A DNA stretch of 64,000 nt from positions 46,877 through 110,876 of the forward strand of contig NOWV01000223.1 of the NCBI GenBank assembly GCA_003344405.1, read 5' to 3'. The notes under the pieces were generated by a model. That model worked only from the letters and a program-made list of their open reading frames with translations, searched no databases and was not told the origin of the DNA. The translations under genes and the position numbers were made by a program. The stretch is from Trichoplax sp. H2. Taxonomy: Eukaryota > Placozoa > Uniplacotomia > Trichoplacea. This document shows positions 1-13,473 of this stretch, piece after piece (positions within the stretch are counted from its first letter, which is position 1; each line of letters opens with the position of its first letter).

Positions 1-254
1 CTCACAGGTACAAAATATCAAGTAGAGAACTAATAATTTAGATACATAATCTGCTTTCAGAATTCGATTTATCTAATTACACTTCTAATTGTCTCTGATA
101 CTTTTAAAAATCTACTGGTGTTACTACTATAAAATTTGGCACGTTATTGATAGGTAATCACTTATCAAATGATACTTGCCCTGAACGATCTTAACTCTTG
201 TTTTAATTTGAAATAAATAAAATTTAATTAAGTTGAAACTATTCATATTTACAG

Positions 255-3200
255 ATTCAACAACTTTATTGGACTTAAAAGGTAGTTTTACTGCCTTGTT
301 GATCGATTTCAGCACTTCAAAAACAGGTATATTTACTTTTCTATTGCCTATATCATTTACTAGGCTGCAATTCTTTAATAAACGGAAATTATGAAGTTAT
401 AAGTCGTAAAATATTTGTCTAAAAGTTTATAATCGCTCTTTCGCCGATTACTTTCTTAGAAGTAAATATTTGCTACCAACGAAATTAAGCATTTATCTTT
501 CTAAAGTAGAAAAGTTTTTTTAATGTTATGATCAAATTTACGATTAAATATGAGAAATAAATTGATCTGGTTTCTATAATTTATTGTCAAGATATGCAAG
601 ATATTTATCAGTTCTTCACTACTGACAACAAATCGACCATCGCAAAATACACTGCAACCTCAGATGTACAAGAAAAAGTCTATACCAATTTGTATAGCTC
701 TGGAAGTACATTCACATTTGATTACAACAAGAAAAGCCTCTCTTCCAGAATTGAACCAAATATCTATTTAACTACCGTTGACGATATTGAGTCAGCTTCC
801 TCGTTCTCTCAGCTATATTCTAGCTGTTATCAGCCGTCCATAAGCCACTGGCCTACATTTTCTTCACAATATACCTTGAATAGTAATCAGAATATCAATA
901 CAAATGCAGATAGACTCAATAGTGTTTCCTTCAAATCCTTAGCCGGTAAGCCATAGAACTTCGTAAAGTAATAAACTAGTGGAAGTATTTAATCTAGTTA
1001 CGATGATAGCGTTGTTATCGATTCATGTTACAGTGTTATGCACTGTAATATCGAGATTATAGTAGAAACATCTATGACAGGATAATTTTGTTGAATTACC
1101 CTTATATGAACGGTTTCTAATTTAGATAAGTGATATTTAAGTATAGCATTAGTTTTTATGGTGATATATACAGCCTACTGAAATTAATAGTTTAATTAGG
1201 AAATCGAGAATAATCTTTTTAAAATTCAAGTCACCGTGATTGAGATTTAATTATGGTAGATTGTATATTATCGTAGAAATGTTCCGTGATTGGACATATT
1301 GTAATTTGACAATTTTGTATTAGTCATTCGATGTCTATGTTCGTAAATACTGTTGTCTTCATTAGGTAGCAGTAGATAAAATTAGCTTTAGATTCACTAT
1401 CAGGTTTCAATATTAATATTACTAGCTAGAATGCCTTTGCTATTGTAAAAGAGTATATAAAAGCGATACATCGTATACTAAAGTTAGTTCTTATGATTAT
1501 TGTTTAACGTAAGATACGAGGCGTCTAAGTCTTTTTGTAGTCTACTGCTATAGGAAAACTGTTCCTGAAAGAGTAGATGTTGCTCCCTGATACGTGGTTT
1601 AGGGAATCGACTGATTGATCATGCATTACGTTATCTTATTGCAAAGCTGTTTTGTAACTATTCATAAATAAGTAATCAATAATTAAATTGATTAAACTTG
1701 CCTAATATTCAACAGCGCCTACTGACATCGATGTAACTACGCATCAGATCCCCTTCCATCCTACACCTACAGACCAAGACATTACTTTTAATCCTTTCGA
1801 GGAGGTGCTATAATAGTTATCTCTAATACAAACACGATGAAATCTTTTACTATATTTGCATTTGTTATTATTTTAGTATTCTAAAGTTCCTATTGTAACA
1901 GCAAATGATACACTCAGGGCATTAGCAAAAATTAATGAAGAACTAGCGATCCATCCAATTCTAACAGTTCAAACAGCAAAGATTTACGGTCAAGGTTTAA
2001 ATCAACTTATATCCAAGCTTATCACAAATGCATCAAATACTGAATTAATTATTGCATTATCACAGGTAAAATAAGTATTAGAGTATGAGTGTAATTTAGT
2101 TTATTGCATCTTTAATAAAATTAGAATTAATTCTAAATTACGTACACTTTTTTAATTTCAATCTGAATGAATACCAAAATAAGTCTATGATCAAAACGGT
2201 GGAATCTGTCAGCCGCACAATTTCAGCTCAATCTGATAAGGTCTGCTAATAGCTTAGTTTTCGTAATAGTGAATTTTTACCGTGTAAATGTTGTGTAATA
2301 TTCTAAATTTTACATTTTAATTTAATTTGTTAAGGTCAATAATTTAAATAACTATTTCAACGATGCAGTATATGTGAATTGTAAAACAACCTTTTTTTCA
2401 TATTATTCTTAAGTACCAGTCGTGAAAATTTCGTAGTACAGGGAAGTTCATTACAGATTTTTGTTAGATTTCTACAGTTTTCAGATTATGATTTCAACTG
2501 ATAACATGATCATATTTGTACCGGTAGGAGCTAATTATAAATCTGATTATCCTGTTGACAAGGATTGATAGTTTTCAAAGTTTAGGAATAATATAATTTT
2601 CCTGTAGATGCATCCTCAATAATTTAATTTTATTATACAAGAATTTCTTTACATCTCCGTGCATCATTTCATGTTCTGAACTGCCGTAACATGAACTTTT
2701 TAATGCTATTAATTAGTTCTAAACGTATATAGATTAAGAAATTTAGATTGCACCTTAATATAGTTACTCTCAAATGATTTTGTCTATTCCTCGATTTGGT
2801 AAGCAGAAAATAGAATTATCTATAAATTATACGAAGATATTGGACAGATTTTTCTTACGTGTGGCCGATAATTTGTTTCTGGGTCAATCATTAAACATAA
2901 CAGACGGCGAAACAGGTAAAATTATGATGATTCCAAGTAATTTTAGAAATTATGAGTAATGTCTAGTAGCAAATATAGTTAAACTTGATTACAATGTCCA
3001 AAAATTTTAAAGTGGTCAAGATTCAAAATTCGAAACTTTTGGATTACAGAATATTATTAATAACTAATTATGAAAAAAGCCAAAATCAAGAGATTTTATT
3101 TATTTAATTAACCCTTTAGTAAATATCTATTTATTAATATGGTTATAATGATTAGGAGATACAATTATCAAAATCCAAAAGCAGCAACTTCCTGCCAATA

Positions 3201-6200
3201 TTTATCATAATTTTACTGCAGTATTCAACCTTACATCTTCAAACCAAAATGGGATTATGATGCATTTATTCAATGTTTTCTATAATCAAAGTTTGTATTG
3301 AATTAAGATTCTTTCTCATGCTAATTATCAAAAATTTGATTTGAAACCTAGATTAAGAACAAATCAACTTATAGATGAATTTGCACTTGAGTATTAGACA
3401 ATCAATACTTATACTATACTACTTTGTGTAGGTCAGACTATTAATATTTTAACCGGAATTTACCCCTTTTTGCGGAATGAAATTACACAAGGAGCTGCAA
3501 GGTAAGTCAATTTTGATATTTGCATATCTAGATTTTTTTGGCAATCGATACATGATTAAATTTTATGGAGACTATCAAATTATAATTAAGACATAATAGC
3601 AGCAATGGTAACTAATTTCTTTTTACTTTAGCGATGATATTATTTCCGATATAATAACGTGTAAGATAGATCCGTATCCACCAGGGGAATCAGAATTAAA
3701 CTTCCATTATAGTATTATCAAATCGGAGAATATTCCGCATCAGTATATCAATGTAAGGGGTTAAAATGTGATTTCAAGTTTGGTCAATTCAATTTTATTA
3801 GGAAATGCTCTTATTAGTACATCAGTTTTTAAATATCATATCTTTTTAACTATTTCTAAAATCTCTTAATTGTTGTAATGTAAAGATATCAAAATAAATA
3901 TAATTGAAGTTAAGAGAGCGCATTTATAGTACTAAATTCAGTTCCATTAGTGACTTTCTGATTATTTTAAATCAAGCAAAGAACGTTAGCAATCAGTTTT
4001 AAGCCGACTAATGGCAAAGTTTATGTTTTGATGTGCTAGCTACTAGTATAGTAAATCAAAACATATTTCACAAGTGAATTTTAACTGATTTAGGGCACAA
4101 AATCGCAGGTACTTAAGTGCGTTTATTTAAATCTTACAACAAGGTATGTTAATTTAATTGCTGATTTAAGTATAAAAAATCATTAATATGCAGCATAAAA
4201 TAATTAAACTGACCTTCCAGCGATTTAAGAATCATTGTAACGTAATTTTACCTTACATGATTATATGCATATGCCAAACAGGAAATGGTCTCATTCTGGA
4301 TGCACTTTAAATCCTGAGATTTCGAAATATGCGATGTGTAACTGCAATCATTTAACACATTTTGCCATCATGTTTCAATTCAGTAATGTTAGTAGACATA
4401 AACGGATTCTATAAAGGAATTAATAGATTCCAATTTATAATTGCATTTTGACGGTCAGATATTTAATATGCGGCCCAATAACTGTATAGTATCTGTAGCA
4501 ATGTATTAATTGGTCATTTTATATCTGATAGCTCAATGATGTTCAATCGCTACTGGCTCCAATTATAATTATTGAATATATTGGTATCGGATTTTCCATA
4601 ATTTGCATTGCTATGACTCTTATAGTTTACGGAATTTTAAGGTACTACGCCAATTTTCAGTAATGAAATTGTAAAATATACGTACCCTATGCTTAAATAA
4701 AAAATAATACAATAGCGTGAAGATACTTCGTAACTATACTTACTTTTAGCCTGTATTGGTTACCTTTTAAATAAGTAATTTTCCGTAGAGATTCAATTTA
4801 ATAAACGTAGTAATGAAATAAAATAAAATATTCCCAATAATAAATCATTCCTCTTATTTTCGGTTTATTAGGCTTAAATCTGATCGATTCATAATTCATC
4901 GAAACTTGCTAGTCGCTTTATTCTTATTGCAGTGTTCTATTATAGCTGGATCTCAATCAGTAGAAAATAAGGTAGACTGGTTTAAGACATATTTTCTATA
5001 GAATATTCTTCTAAATATTAAGTTGGTAACACGCTATGATCATAATTATTACTAGTAAGCGTATACTAGTTATACTTCGCGTACTGGATATATATATTAT
5101 AAACTCTATACGTACTTGTACTTTTTACTTTACTATTTTTAGAAGCAATTTTATTGCCTTTAAAAAATGCAGAAATTATCATTTTCTCGTTAATAAATAG
5201 AGCAAATCACTTATACTTAAAATTTCATTACTATCAACCATGTTTAAAGCTTTAATTTAATCTTATACTTATAGACTTTGCTGTAATTATTTTTATTTTT
5301 TAATTTATATTTGCATAGACCTAAGCAGTGTGTCCTAAACCTATTTTTTTGTTTGATTGCGCGTTATAGAATCTGTGTACCGCAATGGCAATCTTGACAC
5401 ATTTCTTTTGCGTAGCAACGTTCTCCTGGATGTTAATCGAAGCTATCCATTTATATTTTCTCATCATCACAGTCTTTACCAAGAAGAATCGAATTTCAAT
5501 TTATTACTTCGTCGGTTGGGGTACGTTTTACAAGCGTAATCAATCTTAGACTCAAAGACGGTATAGTAAATGCACCGTATTTAGACAAGTTTTCATTGCA
5601 GGCTTGCCGATTATTACGGTTGCAGTAACATTAACGGCCAAATTTGAAGGTTACGTAAACGATACGGGGTCAGTAGTGGCGAAATGCTAATATCATAAGC
5701 CAATTATCAAAAATTTCATTGCTATATCTATTATAAGAATTCTATTAGCTAGCAAAAAATGATAAATTTACAATCAATAATGATCTATGAGCTTTAAGGT
5801 CGCAATAAGATATTTTAAATTCTAATTTCTCTATAATAAATTGGCCATATTTTATATTGGTTTTATAATAGGATTTCTAATTTAAATAAATGCTGGTTAA
5901 ACTTACAAGATGGATTTAAATGGGCAATCGTAGGACCTGTTATTTCAATTATTGTTGTGTGTATTTAATAGGCAGCGTACTGTAATAGTATATTTCTGAA
6001 ATTTATACAGCATATGTATCTATTTATAAATTCATAAGGTATCAAATTTGATTTAGAAAGGATATTTAAAAGAAGGATCTTTTAATTCAAATTTGTATTG
6101 CCTTATATTATATAGGTTAATACTGTCGTAATGATTTGTGTAGTCAAGGTTACTGTTTCATCTACTATAGCTGATGCTTATAAAAATGATAGCCGTAAAG

Positions 6201-9043
6201 GAAGATTGCAGGGTACTAAGTAAGTTGAAAAGGAGACATATTAAAAAATTTAAATGATTTATTCAATAGATAAAAATTAAACTTATTGAACATTTCATCC
6301 ATAGATCAATGGTCAAGGCTAGCGCAATACTAACGCCTATTCTAGGTCTAACATGGCTGCTGGCTTTAATTCCGATTACAAAGCAAACCATTGTATTTAC
6401 CTATCTCTCCGTCATATTAAATTCTTGCCAGGTAATAATTTATGGATGTTACTTTTGAATAAAGTCGTATAATTGCCAATATATATGCAAGAAATACATA
6501 CTGGTGTCACGGTACGAACTACCGTGAAGAAATAGCTATCTAAATTTGGTTAATATAGTATAGTGATATTATATTACAACTAGTTACTTACAATAGGAAT
6601 TACTCTAATTATAAATGTGTTACAGTAAATTTATTGCTGTGCTGTAATATGTGCTGAAATGATTCTGTGAATGGACATATTGTAGTCCGACTGTGAAAAA
6701 CTACTTAGTAGATGTTCTCACCCAAGTGTTATTATAAGATGACTTGTGAATGTTAGCTGCTGTAGAAGGGTATATAAACCCGTCAGATAGTTGAATAAAG
6801 CAGTTCTCAATTGTATAGTTGTTTTAACGTAGAATCAAAGGCGTCTAAATTCTTGTAAGTAGGGATACTGAATCCCGGAGACTATAGTAATTTAGAGATT
6901 TGTTTTACGTTATACTTGTCACGAAGTTGGTTTGTGACAACTAGATCTTTCGGGTCTCTTCTCTATCATACTGGTATAATCTATAAAGTAGAATAAGTAG
7001 GGATTTTTCAATAGTGCTCACTGTTCGTACTAATTATTTTGCATGATCAAACCTTTGATTCATAGTCTTCGATGTATTTTCTATATCAGCGTATTACAAA
7101 TATTTTACCTTATTAAAATTCTTTCTGATCATTTTCAATATCTGTATAATTCTTTATTTGCTGTTTGCAGGGTATTACTATCTTCGTGTTCCATTGCGTT
7201 TTAAGTAGTGAGGTAAGATTAAAAATTTTTAACAATAATAAGCTATTACAACTGGCTTTTGAAGTATGAAGACGCATGTTACAGTGTTATATACTGTATT
7301 ACAGTAGAAATATCTATGTTAGGATAATTCTATTAGACTATCCTTATTTAGTTAACTTCTAATTTGGATATACTGTGTTTTAATATAGTACTGACTTTTT
7401 ATGACAGTNNNNNNNNNNNNNNNNNNNNTAGGTCTAACATGGCTGCTGGCTTTAATTCCGATTACAAAGCAAACCATTGTATTTACCTATCTCTCCGTCA
7501 TATTAAATTCTTGCCAGGTAATAATTTATGGATGTTACTTTTGAATAAAGTCGTATAATTGCCAATATATATGCAAGAAATACATACTAGATCTTTCGGG
7601 TCTCTTCTCTATCATACTGGTATAATCTATAAAGTAGAATAAGTAAGGATTTTTCAATAGTGCTCACTGTTCGTACTAATTATTTTGCATGATCAAACCT
7701 TTGATTCATAGTCTTCGATGTATTTTCTATATCAGCGTATTACAAATATTTTACCTTATTAAAATTCTTTCTGATCATTTTCAATATCTGTATAATTCTT
7801 TATTTGCTGTTTGCAGGGTATTACTATCTTCGTGTTCCATTGCGTTTTAAGTAGTGAGGTAAAATTAAAAATTTTTAACAATAATAAGCTATTACAACTG
7901 GCTTTTGAAGTATGAAGACGCAATATATCAGAACAAATTATCGGATATTAGAAGAATGAATTTTGTTTTTTGACGACTGTACTACACAACCAGAGAGTAT
8001 GATCAATTATTAAGTGGGAAACTGAAATATATTGTCTAACAGGTTCGTCAGAAATATACGCTTTTAATATCAAGACGAAGTGCCATACAATCTTCGAATA
8101 AGGTAAATAGTATAAGGATNNNNNNNNNNNNNNNNNNNNAGTAAATGATTCCGAGGTTAATTGTATTAACTATGACTCATGAACTATTGAGAAGTAGTAT
8201 ATAAATGCAGTATATCGTGAAATAAAGGGAATTCTCCAACTTAGTGTTTAACGTAAAATACGAAGCGTTTAAGTCTTTGTGTAGTCTGCTAGTAGAGCAA
8301 AAGTGTTTGTGATAATGTAGATATCGTTCTTTGATACGTGGTTCAAGGAATTGACTTATTGATCGTATATTACGTTATCTTGCTGCAAAGCTGCTTTGTG
8401 ACAACGCAATATATCAGAACAAATTGTCGGATATTAGAAGAATGAATTTTGTTTTTTGACGACTGTACTACACAACCAGAGAGTATGATCAATTAAAAAG
8501 TAGGAAACTGAAATATATTGTCTAACAGGTTCGTCAGAAATATACGCTTTTAATATCAAGGCGAAGTGCCGTACAATCTTCGAATAAGGTAAATAGTATA
8601 AGGATAAGGTTGATTCATTATTTTACATCAATTAAATGTAGCGATATAACGTATAAAGCGAATTAATTATATAATAAATTTTTTTAATGTTATTATTGTG
8701 ATTACCAAGCTCTTTTTCTTAAATACGTAGGCTTCCTTATTTATTGAGGACAACGCAAACCTAAAAACTGATAATTCAGTAAAGAAAGGCAAGTCATTGT
8801 TCAAGCTATTGCATTTCTACTAGCAAATGATAATCGATGTTTAATCTCATTTATATCCTAGCAAGTATTATGATAAAATTTCTGCTTAATTAATTTAACC
8901 GAGATAGAAAATAACAAAATATACGTCATTATTACGTAGATGATTTGAAAGTGGTACGGATAACATCGGTAAGCTTGTATTGCACTAGCCGAAAAATATT
9001 CTTAGTAAAAGGTTCCATCAATAATATTGCGAAAATCATATAG
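255..9043 (+). CDS. Adhesion GPCR copy A, 3' part (stalk end, GAIN/GPS, 7TM); 5' end off window
   Basis: Surface receptor of the adhesion GPCR family, with self-cleaving GAIN domain and G-protein-coupled 7TM. Exons read by conserved splice sites and phase: 255-326, 601-945, 1716-1804, 1877-2065, 2184-2240, 2807-2915, 3156-3290, 3432-3501, 3632-3752, 4094-4143, GPS 4282-4387, TM1 4532-4641, TM2 4872-4971, TM3 5370-5520, TM4 5602-5668, ECL2/TM5 5872-5956, 6116-6219, TM6 6305-6431, TM7 7171-7212, tail 8529-8588, 8731-8788, 8940-9043. The GPS exon has WSHSGC and CNCNHLTHFAIMFQ, so the HL/T cleavage site and tethered agonist look intact. TM6 has GLTWLLAL and TM7 has IFVFHC, both typical of the family. 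The lectin and most stalk exons must lie upstream of base 1. Solo LTRs sit in three introns. The donor at 8789 is GC where copy B has GT. Every exon has a counterpart in copy B. No premature stop seen. Ligand unknown. Confidence 0.9.
1026..1659 (+). mobile_element. Solo LTR, family I
   Basis: 634-bp element starting TGTTACAGTG and ending TTTTGTAACT, flanked by ATTCA at 1021-1025 and 1660-1664. It has a TATA box (GTATATAAAAG near 1453) and, downstream, the core AACGTAAGATACGAGGCG. It lies in an intron of adhesion GPCR A. The last base is T where other copies have A. No internal retrotransposon sequence is attached. Confidence 0.85.
6505..6939 (+). mobile_element. Solo LTR, family III, polymorphic insertion
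   Basis: 435-bp element, TGTCACGGTA...GGTTTGTGACA, with TATATAAACC and AATAAAG close together inside it. Flanks are ACTGG (6500-6504) and ACTAG (6940-6944), a 5-bp target duplication with one change. The same genomic sequence without the element, with a single ACTAG, is present at 7570-7600. This proves the boundaries. It lies in the TM6-TM7 intron of adhesion GPCR A. Confidence 0.93.
7277..8403 (+). mobile_element. Solo LTR, family I, split by a misplaced contig; polymorphic insertion
   Basis: Left part 7277-7408 starts TGTTACAGTG. Right part 8140-8403 ends GCTTTGTGACA and holds the TATATAAATGC box and an AATAAAG. The flanks are ACGCA at 7272-7276 and 8404-8408. An unoccupied site with a single ACGCA occurs at 7918-7922. 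Two 20-N gaps and a foreign contig interrupt the element. The true sequence between 7408 and 8140 is therefore not in this window. Confidence 0.9.
7429..8119 (+). other. Allelic (second-haplotype) contig scaffolded into an LTR
   Basis: Bounded by N runs at 7409-7428 and 8120-8139. It repeats almost base for base the sequence 6342-6499 joined to 6940-7276 joined to 8404-8604. That covers part of the TM6 exon, the whole TM7 exon and the first tail exon of adhesion GPCR A, without the two LTR insertions present in the flanking sequence. Small differences (for example AAGTAGGG versus AAGTAAGG) suit alleles. It should not be counted as extra exons of the gene. Confidence 0.9.
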
Positions 9044-9612
9044 ACATGTTAGCTTTGTTTGATACTTATTAGCTTATTTGCTTATATCCCTCTCTCCGAC
9101 TATGTATATAAAATATTTATGAACAGTCCAGATCTCTGACCAACCACAAAGAAAATTATATTAATCACCCTAACTAAAGAGCTTTCGTGAAACAAAGAGA
9201 GAAGCTAGATTTTGTTTATTGTCACGGTAGTGAATCTACCGTAATGAATGATATCTTACTTAATTTAGACATGTATACGTATCACGATAAGATAGTTATT
9301 GATTTGGATATGTGCATGAATTATTTTATGACTTAATATAGCCGATACAAACCTATTCCTGATACAGGTTAAATTATACTAAATATAGTATATGAATTGT
9401 CAATGGTAAATTTAATATAAATCCTGTTAATTATAAGCTAGAGCAAATATAAAGTTAATCTATAGTAATATTACAAATTAATTGGATTAGACTAGCAGTA
9501 ATTTAATGCATTCACGAAGTCTTATTGGTCGAAATATATCACACATCGTAAGCCGGTTTTATGGCTAGAAAAGCTATTTAAATGATTGATTTTGAATATT
9601 AAATTAGACTTG
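9044..9612. other. Intergenic, 3' of adhesion GPCR A
   Basis: AT-rich, no supported exon. At 9220 the sequence TGTCACGGTAGTGAATC resembles the 5' end of LTR family III, with a similar short inverted stem (CGGTA/TACCG). I could not find a matching 3' end, so this may be a decayed fragment. Confidence 0.4.
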
Positions 9613-10164
9613 TGTAATGTAACTTAGTATTGTGATTGTAGACTGTTTGCCATGTGTAGTATAATGTACGGTAGATACTTATCCTAAGAGATATTTGGTA
9701 GCTATAACTATAGACTGTAGTGGTAGAGACTTTATGCTAGAGTACAGATGACTATATACAGTAAGCTGTTGAGTTACTAATATGGCTATAAGTAAAAATA
9801 GAACTGTAAATCAGACATTAGGATATGGTTAATTCATTGTACTTTGGCTGGTGTGAATAATGTCTACGTAAGTACTGTAGTCGTATCCATATTGGATTAA
9901 TGATGGTCCGCAGTAGAATAGTCTTACTAAGAATAATTTAACTATGTGTAAAATAAGGTAAAAGGTTGCCATGCGGATTGTAGCTGCGAATGCTACGAAA
10001 AGTATAAAAGCATGCAACTTTAGATTATTCTGTTAGTTCGTTGTAGAAGTCTTTAGAAGTAGTATTCGGCTAAAGTAGAGCTGTGTGTAGTTGATCTTTG
10101 CATAAGATTCAATAAAGCCCTTATTTTTCTAAAATTTGGAATTTCGTGATTGGTATATATCACA
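9613..10164 (+). mobile_element. Solo LTR, family IV
   Basis: 552 bp, TGTAATGTAACTTAG...TATATCACA, with target duplication ACTTG at 9608-9612 and 10165-10169. It holds a TATA box (GTATAAAAGC, about 10000) and TTCAATAAAG at about 10108, in the order expected of an LTR on the plus strand. The complementary strand carries a 62-codon ORF, 10017 down to 9829, shared with other copies. Confidence 0.9.
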
Positions 10165-10169
10165 ACTTG

Positions 10170-12715
10170 CATTTTCTAGAATAAAGATATAGTTAGAAGA
10201 ATCAGAAAGTGCATTTCTCAGATATTGTTACTTATCTAGGGTAATCTAATTAGTTTAGATTAGGCAAGTGTAGTTAAGTAACAGTTTACAATACTTTAAA
10301 TGAATAAAACTAAGTAAGTTGGCTATTACCTTTAATATTATTGTCTGCAAGGATTCAATATGTTTGGTATTTTATGGCACTGATTTATTTCATACGGTAG
10401 CTGTTTCATAAACTGTAGTTTATAACATCCTATAGGATCAAGTAGAATTAACCTTGCAGATACTTTCAGCTAAATTATTGTATATGTATTATGGTGTATA
10501 TGTGACTCCATGCTAATTACATTTTTAATGACAAATGATAAGCTAATGGAGATTGTAATAATTTAAAAAGTATGGACAGAAAATAGATTAATAAAAAATA
10601 GATGCAATTTTTTGCAACAATCGCAGCACACTCTATTTGATAGTCATAATAGATAAACGCTAATGCGAGACTTGAAAGCTGAAAATGCTATCGGATAATA
10701 ATTGAAATATATAGAAATCTATCGTATCTCATTTGCAAGAAATATTTTGATAATTAATTTATTTGATGTCAAACAATTTTCTTGCAGACATAATTGTCTA
10801 AGCTGCGATGGTGCAAAGCTAGAAGAATTATTGCTTCATTATGAAAAGGCTATTTAGACTATAAACCGGATAATTTAACGCACACACTTTACCGCATTGT
10901 ATTAATTTTACGCTGCATAGGATTGAATGCTGTAAATATTTAGTCCACCCTTGTTGTATTAAAACAGGTACATTACAGCATTAGTTTAATTTTACGGTGT
11001 ATAGGATTGAACACTGCAAAGTATTTAATTCAAGTCCATAATATCAAATTCATATTGACATTGTTTTCATCCTATACTACACATTGCACAGAAATAAATT
11101 GTCTACGTTAAATTGTCCTAGACCTAGATGGACCAAGTCCTAGCGTATACGATCAGAAGCTTCTTCGTAGAATGGTACTTTACCACATAATGTCGGGTTG
11201 TCATGCATTACGTTTCTTGATGTAACTTATAAAATGGTACATATACTCGTATGTAACAACGAGAGTATTGTAATCGACGTACAAATTACTTTTCCTACAG
11301 GATATCGTAGATATCGACAAGAAATAGTTATAGTTATTTTAAGCTTCATGATAACGTATTAATGTAGTAGACATGTACAATCATTATTCCATTACTAATC
11401 TACATAAAATATCCAACTTAATGAAAATAGTAATTGCAAATAATTAATTTTGACCAGAATAATTCATCATGGGCAATTAAATAATCATTTATACATCTAT
11501 CTTTAAGGAGGCATGCTCGCACCTTATTTGAATATCATGGAGCTTATTATGCAATTTAAAATAAGGTGATATGTACTAAATGTTTACCAGGGTGGAAAAT
11601 CTTCCTAAATTTCCGATTAGTTATGGATTATATACCAGCATTCTTGCAAACATAGACATGTTTATGTATCTATATGCACGACTTTATTGACTTACCAAGC
11701 ATGATAATATTTTTCAATTCATAGCTAGTTGTATTATGAATACGAGTATACAATTACATTTCTTATACTTGCCAAACCCATCTTTTCGCTGAAAAAATCC
11801 GGCAAGCTTTACATGATCTTCGATACAATCATCGATTGCAATCTAGTGTCCAGTATTTGATCTTCTTCGATAAAGAATATTCCAATTGTATAAAGCCCTG
11901 AAAATATGAGGTGAAACTTGAGGTACCTTCTATCTTGATTATTATTCAAGTGCTAATAACTTAGTGCATAGACGTAATTTATCTCATTTGTCGATATCAG
12001 CGGCGAAAAGCTTTATCTTAAATCACTATTTACTTTGATTTAAAATGAATTACAGTGAAGCTTTATCTGGATAAATATGTTTGAAGCCGTTAATACTTTA
12101 GTCAATCAATCAAAAACCAATTAAAAAGTTTAATAGAATTTTGGGAAATACTTTAGACAATCATGTTTAAAATTTAAAAAATGTTAGTCTGATCCATTTT
12201 GCAAATGTAGAGAATATTAACACACTAGTAATCGAATACTATTGAACTTCCCTAATCATCTTTTAGTTATAGTTATGTACGATGCTACGATACACTTATA
12301 AGACTGTACGTTGAATACGATGTATTACTATATATAGCATTAATACAATTATATTGCTATTGTGTGTTTACTTAATTTCGATATTACCTGAATTTGGTAA
12401 AGTACAAACTTGCTATTATCACATGTTGCATAATAATAATCGTGATTGATTATTTATAGTATTCTACACAAATAATATTCTACACTTGATAATTCAGCAT
12501 GTTAATGTGGATTGTGTTGCGTACACTAAGGAATCTACTGTTGCACAAACTTGCAATAGCATTGCGTTATAAGTGTGAACGGCGTACGTATATAAACCGC
12601 CGTTTTCAATACGATAAAGAGAGAATAGGAGTTAGAAGTAATTTTTACAAAAGCTTCAACTATATGTTCATTTTCTTGACTTATGCTAATTGAGAATAGT
12701 ACGATCCTTGAATAC
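10170..12715. other. Intergenic; 10.2-11.95 kb is paralogous to 34.3-35.6 kb
   Basis: No coding exon supported. Patches such as the TTGGCTATTAC / TCTGCAAGGATT segment at 10318-10360, and the TATTATGCAATTTAAAATA segment near 11545, match the sequence downstream of adhesion GPCR B. The gene duplication therefore carried its 3' flank. The remainder is AT-rich unique sequence. Confidence 0.6.
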
Positions 12716-12720
12716 GGTTG

Positions 12721-13314
12721 TGTAAAGCAACTCAGTGTTGCGATTATAGACTTATAGCCATGCTTAGTATGACGTACAGTAGTCTTTTCTTATATTGGGA
12801 AAATTAACGATATGTCCCTATATTCTATATTTTTATCTTATGATATATTTAGTAGCCCATAATTATAAACTTTAGGGATAGACTCTATGCTAAAGTACAG
12901 ATTACTACATACAGTAAAATTTTGAGCTACTAATAAGGTTACAGTTAGAAATGGAATTGTAAATCATATATTAGGATTTCTTAGTTCATTGTACTTTGAG
13001 CGGTAGGAATAATATCTACAAAAATAATGTTATCATTTCATATTGGATTAACAATGGTTTACTATAAAATATTGTGACTAATGAAAAGGTGAATATGTGT
13101 AAAAATATAGTAGAATACTGCTATGCTGATTGTAGCTGCTAAGGATACGAAGAGTATAAAAGCAGGAGACATTAGATTATCTAATTTTCCTAGAAGTCTT
13201 TCCAAAATTTTATTCGGCTATAGTAGAGCTGTGAGTAGCTAGTATTTGTATCAGATCTAATAAAGTTTTAATTTTCTACAACTTTGGAATTTTCGTGATA
13301 GAATTTTTATCCCA
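12721..13314 (+). mobile_element. Solo LTR, family IV
   Basis: 594 bp, TGTAAAGCAACTCAGTG...TTTATCCCA, with target duplication GGTTG at 12716-12720 and 13315-13319. TATA box AGTATAAAAGC at about 13150 and AATAAAG at about 13260. The antisense 62-codon ORF of the family is broken here by a one-base insertion in a T run near 13110. Confidence 0.9.
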
Positions 13315-13473
13315 GGTTGTTAGTGTTAACTCTAGATAGTAAGATAGTAATACACAACAATATGATCAAATTTTAATTATCTTCTGAATTTACAATCGAC
13401 GGATAAATCCATTATATCATCATTACTTGGACCGGAGGATATTATCAGTACGGTTTAAATCGTTAAATTGCAT

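Noticed and set aside
2478-2521. Possible extra GAIN exon conserved between copies A and B (B at 28290-28340)
   Set aside because: In the required phase copy A hits a stop (after YDFN), and the flanking exons join correctly without it. Similarity is explained by recent duplication of the intron.
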